Shown: positions 16,393 to 23,617, numbered from the stretch's first letter. The stretch: DNA of 24,014 nt from Clostridium sp. UBA6758 (GCA_002453475.1 DKGY01000053.1:13737-37750), one strand, 5' to 3'. Numbers and translations: made by a program. The notes: generated by a model not told the origin, from the letters alone.

Positions 16393-17262
16393 ATGAAATT
16401 AAGAAGAACTATGCTTTTTATGCCAGGGAACAATCCAGGTATGCTTCAAGATGCTGCAATCTTAGGTTCAGATTCTATAATTCTTGATTTAGAGGATGCA
16501 GTAAGTCTTACAGAAAAAGATAGTGCTAGAATACTTGTTAGAGAAGCGATTAAAAATGTTGATTATACTGGAGTAGAGGTGGTAGTTAGAATAAATCCGC
16601 TTACTACAGAATTTTCAAGTGAAGATATAGAAGTTATTGCTAGAGTTAAGCCAGATGCACTAATGGTTCCAAAGGCAACAGAAGATGAACTTATAGAGAT
16701 TAGTAATAGACTTGAAAAAATAGAAAAGGAAGAAGGATTTGAAGATAAATCTATAAAGTTAATACCGATAGTAGAAAGTGCTTATGGTGTTGAGAATGTA
16801 TATAGTATTATAAAATCCTCAGACAGAGTAGTAGCAGTTCTTTTAGGTGGAGAAGATTTAACTTCTGATATGGGAATTAAGAGAACTAAAGAAGGTAATG
16901 AGATATTTTATGCTAGAAACAGAGTAGCTGTGGCTTGTAAGGCTATGAGAGTAGGTGCTATTGATACTCCATTTACAGATACTAATGACTTTGAAGGATT
17001 AGAGAAAGATACTCTTCTTGCAAAATCCCTTGGAATGACTGGGAAAGCATCAATTAATCCAAGACAAATAGATACCATACACCAAGTATATGCACCAACT
17101 AAGGCGGAGATAATCCATGCTCAAAGAGTATTAGATGCTATGGAAGAAGCCGAAAGAGAAGGTAAGGGAGTATTTTCTCTAGATGGTAAAATGGTAGATG
17201 CACCAGTTATAAATAGAGCAAAAACAACTGTAGACTTAAGTAAAAAACTAGGCCTTATTTAA
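16393..17262 (+). CDS. citE: Citrate lyase-family beta subunit (CitE-like), probable citramalyl lyase
   Basis: The beta subunit cleaves the acyl-carrier thioester: citramalyl-ACP to pyruvate plus acetyl-ACP if this is citramalate lyase. The 289-residue TIM-barrel protein of the HpcH/CitE family begins LRRTMLFMPGNNPGML. Likely active-site and metal residues are Arg66 (VRINPL), Glu128 (PIVESAYG) and Asp155 (GGEDLTSD), and SINPRQ lies near the C-terminal end. Spacing to citF is 24 bases. Gene context after mal and mesaconase favours citramalate over citrate as the substrate. Confidence 0.92.
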   Translation: MKLRRTMLFMPGNNPGMLQDAAILGSDSIILDLEDAVSLTEKDSARILVREAIKNVDYTGVEVVVRINPLTTEFSSEDIEVIARVKPDALMVPKATEDELIEISNRLEKIEKEEGFEDKSIKLIPIVESAYGVENVYSIIKSSDRVVAVLLGGEDLTSDMGIKRTKEGNEIFYARNRVAVACKAMRVGAIDTPFTDTNDFEGLEKDTLLAKSLGMTGKASINPRQIDTIHQVYAPTKAEIIHAQRVLDAMEEAEREGKGVFSLDGKMVDAPVINRAKTTVDLSKKLGLI

Positions 17263-17286
17263 TGAGGGGATTGAGGTGATAATAAT

Positions 17287-18825
17287 ATGAATAATGTATT
17301 AGGAAGAGAGATTCCAGAGTATATAGAAGGATATGGAAATGTGAGAACCTTTGAAGGTGCTTTTAAAAATATGGAGCCTTTAAAAAAGGTGTCAACAAAA
17401 ATTAAACCTGTAGTTCCTGGAGATACAAAGTTAGTAAATTCTATAGAAGAAGTTTTAGATAAAGTGGAAATTAGGGATGGAATGTGTATATCTTTTCACC
17501 ATCACTTAAGAAATGGGGATTATATTCTTAACATGGTTGTAGAAGCCATGGCTAAGAGAGGTATAAAGAATTTAACTGTGGCAGCCAGTTCTATATTTCC
17601 AACTCACAAACCATTAGTTGCATATATTGAAGATGGCACTGTATCTAAAATATATGCAAATTATATATCAGGACCTGTGGCAGCTGCTATATCAGAGGGA
17701 AAGTTAAAATACCCAGCTATAATGCATACCCATGGCGGAAGATCAAGAGCTATTGAAAGTGGAGATTTACATATCGATATAGCATTTTTAGCAGCACCTT
17801 CTAGTGATATGTATGGCAATATAAACGGTCTTACTGGCAAATCTGCTTGTGGAGCTTTAGGATATGCAGTTTCTGATGCAGAATATGCAGATACTGTAAT
17901 AGCTATTACAGATAATCTAGTATCATATCCAAACTCTCCAATAGAAATAAGTCAAGTTTATGTGGATTATGTAGTTAAAGTAGATTCTATAGGAAATCCA
18001 GCAGGAATAGTATCAGGAACTACACAAATTACTAAAGATCCTATTGGACTTAAAATTGCAAAGAATGCTTTAGACACTATGATAGCCTCAGAACTTGTTA
18101 AAGACGGAATGTCATTTCAAACAGGAGCCGGTGGTATATCTCTAGCTGTAGCTGCAGAACTTAGAGAATACATGAAGAAGAATGAAATCAAAGGTAGCTT
18201 TGCATCTGGTGGAATAACTGGATACATTGTAGACATGTTTGAAGAAGGATTATTTGATAGCTTACTAGATGTACAATGCTTTGATTTAAAGGCAGTAGAG
18301 TCTTGCTCTAAAAATAAAAAACATATAACTATGTCAGCTTCTATGTATGGAAATGCCCATAATAAGGGAGCTGTGGTAAATAATTTAGATATAGTAATAC
18401 TTGGAGCAACAGAAATAGATACAAACTTCAATGTAAATGTTACTACTGCTTCAGATGGTACTATAATGGGTGGTTCTGGTGGTCATGCAGACACTGCAGC
18501 AGGTGCTAAACTTACTGTAATAGTAACAAAACTAACTAAGGCAAGATTACCAATCATAAAGGATAGGTTGACTACTATAACTACTCCAGGTGAAACTATT
18601 GACGTGATAGTAACTGAAAGAGGAATAGCTGTTAATCCTAAGAGAGTTGACTTAATTGAAAAACTAAAAGCAGCAAAACTTAATGTGGTAACTATAGAAG
18701 AGTTAAAGAAAATAGCAGAAAAAATAACAGGTACTCCTAAGGCAATCGAATTATCTGAGGATATAGTTGCAGTGGTAGAATATAGAGATGGAACTGTTAT
18801 AGATGTAGTTAGGAAAACATTATAA
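17287..18825 (+). CDS. citF: Citrate lyase-family alpha subunit (CitF-like), probable citramalate:acetyl-ACP transferase
   Basis: The alpha subunit exchanges the acetyl group on the acyl carrier for citramalate (or citrate), releasing acetate. The 512-residue length fits CitF. Landmarks are the N-terminal REIPEYIEGYGNVRTFEG, FHHHLRNGDYILN near residue 74, and the CoA-transferase-like FQTGAGGISLAVA near 278. The C-terminal region contains GGSGGHADTAAGAKLTVIV (about 397-415) and TERGIAVNPKR. GAGGTGA precedes the start. It is the last gene of the pathway cluster and is followed by a terminator. Confidence 0.93.
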   Translation: MNNVLGREIPEYIEGYGNVRTFEGAFKNMEPLKKVSTKIKPVVPGDTKLVNSIEEVLDKVEIRDGMCISFHHHLRNGDYILNMVVEAMAKRGIKNLTVAASSIFPTHKPLVAYIEDGTVSKIYANYISGPVAAAISEGKLKYPAIMHTHGGRSRAIESGDLHIDIAFLAAPSSDMYGNINGLTGKSACGALGYAVSDAEYADTVIAITDNLVSYPNSPIEISQVYVDYVVKVDSIGNPAGIVSGTTQITKDPIGLKIAKNALDTMIASELVKDGMSFQTGAGGISLAVAAELREYMKKNEIKGSFASGGITGYIVDMFEEGLFDSLLDVQCFDLKAVESCSKNKKHITMSASMYGNAHNKGAVVNNLDIVILGATEIDTNFNVNVTTASDGTIMGGSGGHADTAAGAKLTVIVTKLTKARLPIIKDRLTTITTPGETIDVIVTERGIAVNPKRVDLIEKLKAAKLNVVTIEELKKIAEKITGTPKAIELSEDIVAVVEYRDGTVIDVVRKTL

Positions 18826-18834
18826 ATGAAATTC

Positions 18835-18876
18835 AGGCTTCAGATGGGGTTTTTACTCTATTTGAAGCTTTTTTAT
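18835..18876 (+). terminator. Intrinsic terminator after citF
   Basis: AGGCTTCAGAT (18835-18845) pairs with ATTTGAAGCTT (18860-18870), an 11-bp stem with two G-T wobbles and a 14-base loop. A T run follows. Confidence 0.82.
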
Positions 18877-18905
18877 GTTAAATAAAATGGGTAATAAAGA
18901 TTTTA

Positions 18906-18934
18906 TTTACAGTCCTACTATGATAACATATAGG
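18906..18934 (+). promoter_or_regulatory. Possible promoter for the interrupted small membrane-protein gene
   Basis: TTTACA (18906-18911) and TATAGG (18929-18934) lie 17 bases apart. They are upstream of a consensus ribosome site AGGAGG (18955-18960). The -10 match is moderate. Confidence 0.45.
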
Positions 18935-18968
18935 GAAGAGTAAATTATTTACTTAGGAGGTTTTTTCA

Positions 18969-19106
18969 ATGGATAAGTTAAAAGACCCTTTTAGGAATGT
19001 ATGAAAAAGAGAATATAATGAAGGCAAGTATGCCTATAATACCACAGTAATAGCAGCTATCGTAATAATAGTTATCTTATTTGTTACATTAATTTGTCTG
19101 TCCTAA
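18969..19106 (+). pseudogene. Small membrane protein reading frame interrupted by one in-frame TGA
   Basis: A strong TTAGGAGG site is followed 8 bases later by ATG (18969) and the frame MDKLKDPFRNV, which stops at TGA (19002-19004). The same frame then continues as KREYNEGKYAYNTT and a hydrophobic segment (about residues 27-44: VIAAIVIIVILFVTLICL) to TAA at 19104-19106. With the TGA read through, this is a coherent 45-residue protein: a charged N-terminus and one C-terminal membrane helix. A TGG-to-TGA change would restore Trp12 (NVWKREYNEG). The gene is therefore a recent nonsense mutant, a sequencing error, or subject to read-through or recoding. I do not recognise the family. It occupies much of the 370-base gap between citF and the sigma factor. 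Confidence 0.6.
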
Positions 19107-19134
19107 GATTATAATAAATTTTTTAGTCAATTTA

Positions 19135-19156
19135 TTAATAAAGTAAACTTTATTAA
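19135..19156 (+). repeat. Perfect palindrome overlapping the sigma-gene promoter
   Basis: TTAATAAAGT (19135-19144) and ACTTTATTAA (19147-19156) are perfect 10-base inverted arms around AA. The palindrome covers the AAAC -35 element of the candidate ECF promoter, so it may be an operator. Being fully AT-rich, it could be partly coincidental. Confidence 0.5.
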
Positions 19157-19168
19157 ATTAGTATCGTA
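19145..19168 (+). promoter_or_regulatory. Candidate ECF-type promoter of the sigma factor operon
   Basis: AAAC (19145-19148) and CGTA (19165-19168) are separated by exactly 16 bases. This is the established arrangement of many ECF sigma promoters (-35 AAC element, -10 CGT element). The ECF sigma gene starts 27 bases further on, so positive autoregulation is likely. Confidence 0.6.
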
Positions 19169-19194
19169 TTATTTATATAAAGAGAGGGAAGAAG

Positions 19195-19749
19195 ATGAAG
19201 GAATCGCAAGGAAGAGTTCCTGTAGAAGATGCCATTCTTGTAAGCAATGTATTAAAGGGAGACGTAGATAGTTTTCAAGTTTTAGTAGAGAAATATCAGC
19301 TTAATATACTTAGATTTATTTATGGAATGATAAAGCAGAAGGAAGCAAGTGAAGATATTACTCAAGAGGTATTTATAACTGTATATAATAAATTGGATAT
19401 GTATAATAATAAATATAGCTTTATAAATTGGGTTTTGCAGATAGCAAAAAATAAAACCATAGATTATACAAGGAAATATAGAAAAGCTTATGAAAGTGAT
19501 ATTGATGAAGCCTATAATATATCATCTTCTGAAATGGGACCAGAAGAATCTTTAGAATATTTAGAAGTCAAAGAAGATGTAAATAAATATATAAAGACTC
19601 TAGATGAAATAGATAAACAAATACTAAATTTAAGATATTCTCAGGAGTTAACCTTTAGAGATATAGGTGAAGTTTTAGATATTACAGAAACTACTGTGAA
19701 AAGGAGATATTATAAAGTAAGAGATGGATTTAAAGTCTTTTGCAAGTGA
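19195..19749 (+). CDS. ECF-type RNA polymerase sigma-70 factor
   Basis: This alternative sigma factor has 184 residues and only regions 2 and 4. Region 2 spans about residues 24-92, with FQVLVEKYQLNILRFIY, the core-binding segment SEDITQEVFITVYNKL and the promoter-melting part FINWVLQIAKNKTIDYTRK. Region 4 spans about 128-180 with the helix-turn-helix LTFRDIGEVLDITETTVKRR. GAGAGGGA lies upstream of the ATG. It is followed 17 bases later by a zinc-finger anti-sigma gene, the usual partner arrangement. The AAAC-N16-CGTA element upstream suggests it transcribes its own operon. The ECF subgroup cannot be told by eye. Confidence 0.93.
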   Translation: MKESQGRVPVEDAILVSNVLKGDVDSFQVLVEKYQLNILRFIYGMIKQKEASEDITQEVFITVYNKLDMYNNKYSFINWVLQIAKNKTIDYTRKYRKAYESDIDEAYNISSSEMGPEESLEYLEVKEDVNKYIKTLDEIDKQILNLRYSQELTFRDIGEVLDITETTVKRRYYKVRDGFKVFCK

Positions 19750-19766
19750 GGTTAGGAGGAATCACA

Positions 19767-20792
19767 ATGAAATGTAGTCAGTGCAAAGATAAGTTAACAG
19801 AATATATTGAAGGAAATTTGTCAGCTGAAGCAGATGAAGAAATGAGGAGTCACCTTTTAACCTGCCAAAGTTGTAAAGATGATTATGACAAAGAAGTTTT
19901 AGAATATAAAGCTTTTAAAGAAGCCTTTTCTTATGAAAATATTAACTTTAAAAACTCTACAAGTAAAATAATTGAGAGTATAGATAAAAATAAATATACA
20001 AAGGGTAGAAGAGGTATGAGAAGAAAATACAAAGGGGCACTAACTATAGCAGCTGCATTTCTACTAGGAGTTATAGTTACTCCTGTAGCTATGAAATTAA
20101 TGAATGGTAAAGAAATGCTTTCAGCAGCTTCATCAGGAATAGAGGATAAGGAAGCTAAACAAGATGAGACAAGTAAAGCTGAAGTAAAAGATGAAAATAT
20201 CAGTAAAGAAACTAAAGAAAATGTTCCAGATGTAGCATCAAGTGATGAAAAAGTTATTGACAATGTAAAGATGTCATCTAATGTGAATATTGTAGATTTG
20301 TATAGTAAAACAGAAGTTTCTATAGACAAGAAATTAACTTTTAATACACCATTTATAGCTACTGCAGATGGTAAATATGAAGCTAGCATAGAGGGAAAAG
20401 GCGAAAATACTATTGAAGAAGGGATAGGTATACTTTATATAAAAGATACATCTACTAATAAGATGTATGAGTACACTGCAACGGAAAAAGAAAGTCAGCA
20501 ATCACCACTATCAATAAGCTGGTATGATGATACTCATATTATGATAGTTCATGGTTCAGGATATGGAACATTAGTTAATGGTGAACGTATTATAATCTTA
20601 GATGTAACTACAGGAGAGCAAATGCTTATAGCTACTGCTAAGGATAAAGAAAGATTTGTATCTATAACAAGAGAAAATGATAGTTTAATATTAAAATATG
20701 TTCTTTATCTAGATGATATGATGAATGATAAAGAAGATAAATCTAAAACTTTTGACAATTATATTCTTGGAGATGTAATAGAAGCGGAATAA
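19767..20792 (+). CDS. Membrane-anchored zinc-finger anti-sigma factor
   Basis: The N-terminal 40 residues form a zinc-binding anti-sigma (zf-HC2/ZAS) domain with Cys3, Cys6 and the His29-x3-Cys33-x2-Cys36 motif (SHLLTCQSCKDDY). A linker and a basic patch (RRGMRRKYKG) precede one transmembrane helix (about 91-109). The outer part is a Lys/Glu/Ser-rich spacer (about 120-170) and a C-terminal domain of about 170 residues that I do not recognise, rich in predicted beta strands. I choose the ATG at 19767 because AGGAGGA lies 6 bases upstream; an in-frame TTG at 19740 overlaps the sigma gene end. It should hold the sigma factor at the membrane and release it on an envelope signal. The signal is unknown. 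Confidence 0.88.
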   Translation: MKCSQCKDKLTEYIEGNLSAEADEEMRSHLLTCQSCKDDYDKEVLEYKAFKEAFSYENINFKNSTSKIIESIDKNKYTKGRRGMRRKYKGALTIAAAFLLGVIVTPVAMKLMNGKEMLSAASSGIEDKEAKQDETSKAEVKDENISKETKENVPDVASSDEKVIDNVKMSSNVNIVDLYSKTEVSIDKKLTFNTPFIATADGKYEASIEGKGENTIEEGIGILYIKDTSTNKMYEYTATEKESQQSPLSISWYDDTHIMIVHGSGYGTLVNGERIIILDVTTGEQMLIATAKDKERFVSITRENDSLILKYVLYLDDMMNDKEDKSKTFDNYILGDVIEAE

Positions 20793-20795
20793 GAG

Positions 20796-20833
20796 AAGTG
20801 TATTGCAACTAAAGGTTGTAATACACTTTTTAT
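20796..20833 (+). terminator. Intrinsic terminator after the anti-sigma gene
   Basis: AAGTGTATTGCAAC (20796-20809) pairs with GTTGTAATACACTT (20815-20828) over 14 bp with one G-T wobble and a 5-base loop. TTTTTATT overlaps and follows the end. Confidence 0.92.
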
Positions 20834-20840
20834 TATTCAT

Positions 20841-20866
20841 TGTTATTGATAAGAAAACCAATAACA
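20841..20866 (+). repeat. Short inverted repeat upstream of the TPR gene
   Basis: TGTTATTG (20841-20848) and CAATAACA (20859-20866) are perfect 8-base inverted arms around a 10-base centre. It could be a small hairpin or an operator for the TPR gene. No clear promoter was found in 20867-20953, only AT-rich TATAAT-like boxes (20892-20897). Confidence 0.4.
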
Positions 20867-20953
20867 TGATAAAATTAGTTGTAAAAAGATATATAATAAT
20901 AGATACTATAAAATATAGAATAAATTATAAAATAAAGTATAAGTGGTGAAGTA

Positions 20954-22249
20954 ATGGTTAATATAAATAAACTTTATAAAAAAGCGATGGATTTTTATTG
21001 TGATGGAAGATTAGATAAAGCATTAAATTATTGTGATAAGGTATTAAACATAGATAGAAGTCATTCTCCTACATTAAATTTAAAGGGACTAATATATTAT
21101 ATTCGTGGAGAGTTAGAAGAAGCAAAGACTTTTTGGAAATTAAGCTATAAATTAAATGGAGATATGGTTTCTAAAAAATATTTAGATGATTCTAGACGCG
21201 ATGAAGGTGATATATATATATTTAGTCAAGGTGTACATCTATTTAATGAAGTTAAGGTAAAAGATGCTTTAAGATGTTTCTTAAAATGTGAAAGCTCCCA
21301 TTTTAATAGTATAAATCTTTGGAAATACATAGCTAAATGTTACATGCAATTAGGGCAACATAATAAGGCTGTTAAATATATAGAGGATATTTTAACTATC
21401 GATAAACATAATTTAGAAGCTTTGAATTTAAAAAAGCAATTAATAGAGTTAGATTTTATACCAAAGGAGACTGGTGTACAGTTTAAGAAGTTTGCAGTAG
21501 TATTAGGAACAAGTATAGTTGCAGTGTGTATTGTGGCATTAATGGGCTTTGGAATATTTAAAGGATATAGCAAAGTTCAGCATTGGCTACAAAGTAGACA
21601 AGCAGAAAAAAGTGAAGAAATTAATAAGGATAAAACAAATTTAGACAATTTCCAAGGAAATAGTGAAAAAATAGAGGGAAATTCTATTAAGGAAGTAGAA
21701 CGTGAAGAAAGCAATGAAGAAAAAGAGAAAAATGAGAGTTTTGACGGAAGCACATTAAAATCATATATAGAGGCTGAAGACTATGAAAACATTATTAAAT
21801 ACATAGAAAAATATGATATAGAAGGTTTAAATATAAATGATAGGAATATAGCTCAAAATGCAGTAACTTTAATAGAAGAAAAAGGGGTATTGTCCTTATA
21901 TGAAAAAGGCGTTAGTTATATTGAAGATAAAAAGTATGATAATGCAATAAAAATTTTCACCTTGGTTTATAAATATAGTGAAGGTATGTATCTAAATGAG
22001 CATATTATATTTATGATGGCTAGTTCCTATGAAGGTTTAGAAGATATAGAAAATGCAAACAAGTATTATGAGATATACGTAGACAAATATCTAAAAAATG
22101 GTTCATATATAGAACAATGTCTTTACTCCTTAGCAACAAATAATGAAGGAATAGATAAGGAGAAGTCAAAAAAATATGCTGAAATTCTTACTAATGGATT
22201 TAGTAAATCAGATTATAACAATAGTAGAATAAAGTCTATATTAAAATAA
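20954..22249 (+). CDS. Membrane-anchored tetratricopeptide (TPR) repeat protein
   Basis: The 431-residue protein starts with cytoplasmic TPR-like helices (about residues 5-65 and 85-165, e.g. DKALNYCDKVLNIDRSHSPT and HNKAVKYIEDILTIDKHNLE). A single transmembrane helix lies at about 180-203. A charged Lys/Glu-rich stretch follows (about 215-262), then more TPR-like helices (about 265-430, e.g. YDNAIKIFTLVYKYSEGMYL). TPR units are protein-interaction modules. Repeats on both sides of one membrane helix suggest an adaptor linking cytoplasm and envelope. It follows the sigma/anti-sigma pair but has its own unit between two terminators. GGTGAAG precedes the ATG. No specific function is recognised. 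Confidence 0.8.
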   Translation: MVNINKLYKKAMDFYCDGRLDKALNYCDKVLNIDRSHSPTLNLKGLIYYIRGELEEAKTFWKLSYKLNGDMVSKKYLDDSRRDEGDIYIFSQGVHLFNEVKVKDALRCFLKCESSHFNSINLWKYIAKCYMQLGQHNKAVKYIEDILTIDKHNLEALNLKKQLIELDFIPKETGVQFKKFAVVLGTSIVAVCIVALMGFGIFKGYSKVQHWLQSRQAEKSEEINKDKTNLDNFQGNSEKIEGNSIKEVEREESNEEKEKNESFDGSTLKSYIEAEDYENIIKYIEKYDIEGLNINDRNIAQNAVTLIEEKGVLSLYEKGVSYIEDKKYDNAIKIFTLVYKYSEGMYLNEHIIFMMASSYEGLEDIENANKYYEIYVDKYLKNGSYIEQCLYSLATNNEGIDKEKSKKYAEILTNGFSKSDYNNSRIKSILK

Positions 22250-22266
22250 AACTATATTTCTACCAT

Positions 22267-22316
22267 AAAAAGAGAGAATGGGTTACTTTATAAACCCATT
22301 CTCTCTTTTTTTATTT
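22267..22316. terminator. Bidirectional terminator between convergent genes
   Basis: A perfect 18-bp stem pairs 22267-22284 with 22293-22310 (core GAGAGAATGGGTT/AACCCATTCTCTC) around an 8-base loop. It has A residues on its left and T residues on its right. It can therefore stop the TPR transcript on the plus strand and the convergent minus-strand operon. Confidence 0.93.
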
Positions 22317-22325
22317 TAAATGTAT

Positions 22326-22433
22326 TTATACTTCTATTCTAGTTGGGTTAACTCTATTAAGGGTATCTATGTGGTATGGAGATACAACAATGATGTTACA
22401 GAAAAGTAAAAGAATCAAAATGAATTTTTTCAT
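22326..22433 (-). CDS. Small exported or membrane peptide, 35 residues, unrecognised
   Basis: On the minus strand, ATG at 22433-22431 opens a 35-codon frame ending in TAA at 22328-22326. The product begins MKKFILILLLFCNIIVV, a two-lysine plus hydrophobic segment like a signal peptide or short membrane anchor. It ends in a polar tail that includes NRVNPTRIEV. AAGGAG (minus strand, 22448-22443) sits 9 bases before the start, and the frame begins 17 bases after the stop of the upstream minus-strand gene. The shared terminator follows directly. These points make it a real, co-transcribed small gene. Its role is unknown; a secreted peptide or a small partner of the preceding membrane protein are both possible. 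Confidence 0.68.
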   Translation of the reverse strand: MKKFILILLLFCNIIVVSPYHIDTLNRVNPTRIEV

Positions 22434-22450
22434 ATAATTCATCTCCTTTT

Positions 22451-23461
22451 TCAGTAATTGCTATTTAGGTTATTATACTCTTTAGTAAAATTTTTATACA
22501 TATTTTCTACGTTATCATAAATTTCATTACTTGAAACGTAAAGTGAATCCATAAAATCTTCCTTTAAATCTTTACTATCTCTACGAACTTTTTCAGTTAA
22601 TATAGCATACTTGATTCCATATAAGTAATCATTATATAGGGACACAATTTCCGAATAATCTTTATATAATGACGAAAAATTATCAGGTATGGACATTTGA
22701 GATAAAACATTTTGTACTGAGATTAATTTTTTAGAAGTATCATCTATGTTAGAGATTAAAAGTTCATAGGTCATGTTGCCACTACGACATTTTAAAACAT
22801 CTTCATAGAAATTATATTTTAAGCTATCTAGTGATATAACTAACTCTCTTAAAGTATCAATAAATTTAGTAGATTCTGCTGATTTTAAATCAGATATTTT
22901 CTTCAAATTATTAGAAGATATACAATAGTCTATAGTTGAATTAATGGCTGAATACATAGGAGTACCTAAATCATAACTAGAATCCTTTGGATTAATTAAT
23001 CTATAATAGTTTTCTGTAGTATCTCTAAAGGTTTTTAAATTATTAGCAGCTAGTTCTATATCACTCCCATAAGGATTTTTAAGCATTGCATCAATTTGTT
23101 CTATAACCAGAATATTTTCATTTAAACCCTTAGATAAATTTCCAAAGTTTTCTGATGAAACGGCTTCTTTAATATAAGGACTTGAATTTAAGTCTATAGA
23201 TATATCTATCAAATCAGCTTTCATTTCAGGTAAAACACTAAGAGCTTTTTCAACATCTATATGATTATTATCTAGAAAGCTTTTAGATTTATTATTAACT
23301 TTCCATATAGATTTCATAGTGTTAGAAAGATATCTTTCTCCTTTATTAAAAGAAAACTTACTGAAAAAACAATAACTCATAAAAAATAAAATTATACCAA
23401 TAATAAAGAAGCATAAATATTTGATTACTATGTTTTCTATTTTGAAATTTTTATAACTCAC
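22451..23461 (-). CDS. Membrane-anchored extracytoplasmic helical protein, unrecognised
   Basis: The 336-residue protein has one strongly hydrophobic segment near the N-terminus (about residues 13-35: VIKYLCFFIIGIILFFMSYC in part). About 300 residues of mostly alpha-helical, Ser/Asn/Lys/Asp-rich sequence follow, with no second membrane segment, so the bulk is probably outside the cell. The helical character resembles sensor regions of chemoreceptors or histidine kinases, but no HAMP, kinase or signalling domain follows. Two cysteines (about 180 and 223) could be notable. The start is GTG (23461-23459) with AAAGGGGG about 9 bases upstream. It leads a two-gene minus-strand operon with the 35-residue peptide. 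I cannot assign a function. Confidence 0.75.
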   Translation of the reverse strand: MSYKNFKIENIVIKYLCFFIIGIILFFMSYCFFSKFSFNKGERYLSNTMKSIWKVNNKSKSFLDNNHIDVEKALSVLPEMKADLIDISIDLNSSPYIKEAVSSENFGNLSKGLNENILVIEQIDAMLKNPYGSDIELAANNLKTFRDTTENYYRLINPKDSSYDLGTPMYSAINSTIDYCISSNNLKKISDLKSAESTKFIDTLRELVISLDSLKYNFYEDVLKCRSGNMTYELLISNIDDTSKKLISVQNVLSQMSIPDNFSSLYKDYSEIVSLYNDYLYGIKYAILTEKVRRDSKDLKEDFMDSLYVSSNEIYDNVENMYKNFTKEYNNLNSNY

Positions 23462-23611
23462 TTACAGCATCCCCCTTTGTATTTTAAAAAATATATTATA
23501 ATTCTTTATATTAAAGTAGAAACTAAAATATTCGTGGTTATTAACATTTATTTGATTAAAATATTTTTGTTCTAAAAATCAAAATTTATATTACAAATAG
23601 AAGTATTGGTG

Positions 23612-23617
23612 TATAAT
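23612..23617 (+). promoter_or_regulatory. Possible -10 element for cdaA
   Basis: TATAAT lies 31 bases before the cdaA start codon in the intergenic space shared with the divergent minus-strand gene (23462-23648). No convincing -35 is seen (TTACAA at 23591-23596 is only 15 bases away). On the minus strand a TATAAT at 23500-23495 could serve the divergent gene, also without a clear -35. Confidence 0.4.

Noticed and set aside
19002..19035. Selenocysteine codon with SECIS-like hairpin
   Set aside because: The hairpin has only five base pairs, and a Trp fits the flanking residues better. Kept only as a remote alternative in the finding on the interrupted gene.
19931..20389. Minus-strand open frame of 152 codons opposite the anti-sigma gene
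   Set aside because: The apparent hydrophobicity comes from the complement of Lys/Glu/Ser-rich codons; no start signals.
23540..23595. Inverted TTTGATT/AATCAAA arms in the space before cdaA
   Set aside because: Seven-base arms around a long AT-rich centre are expected by chance in such AT-rich DNA.
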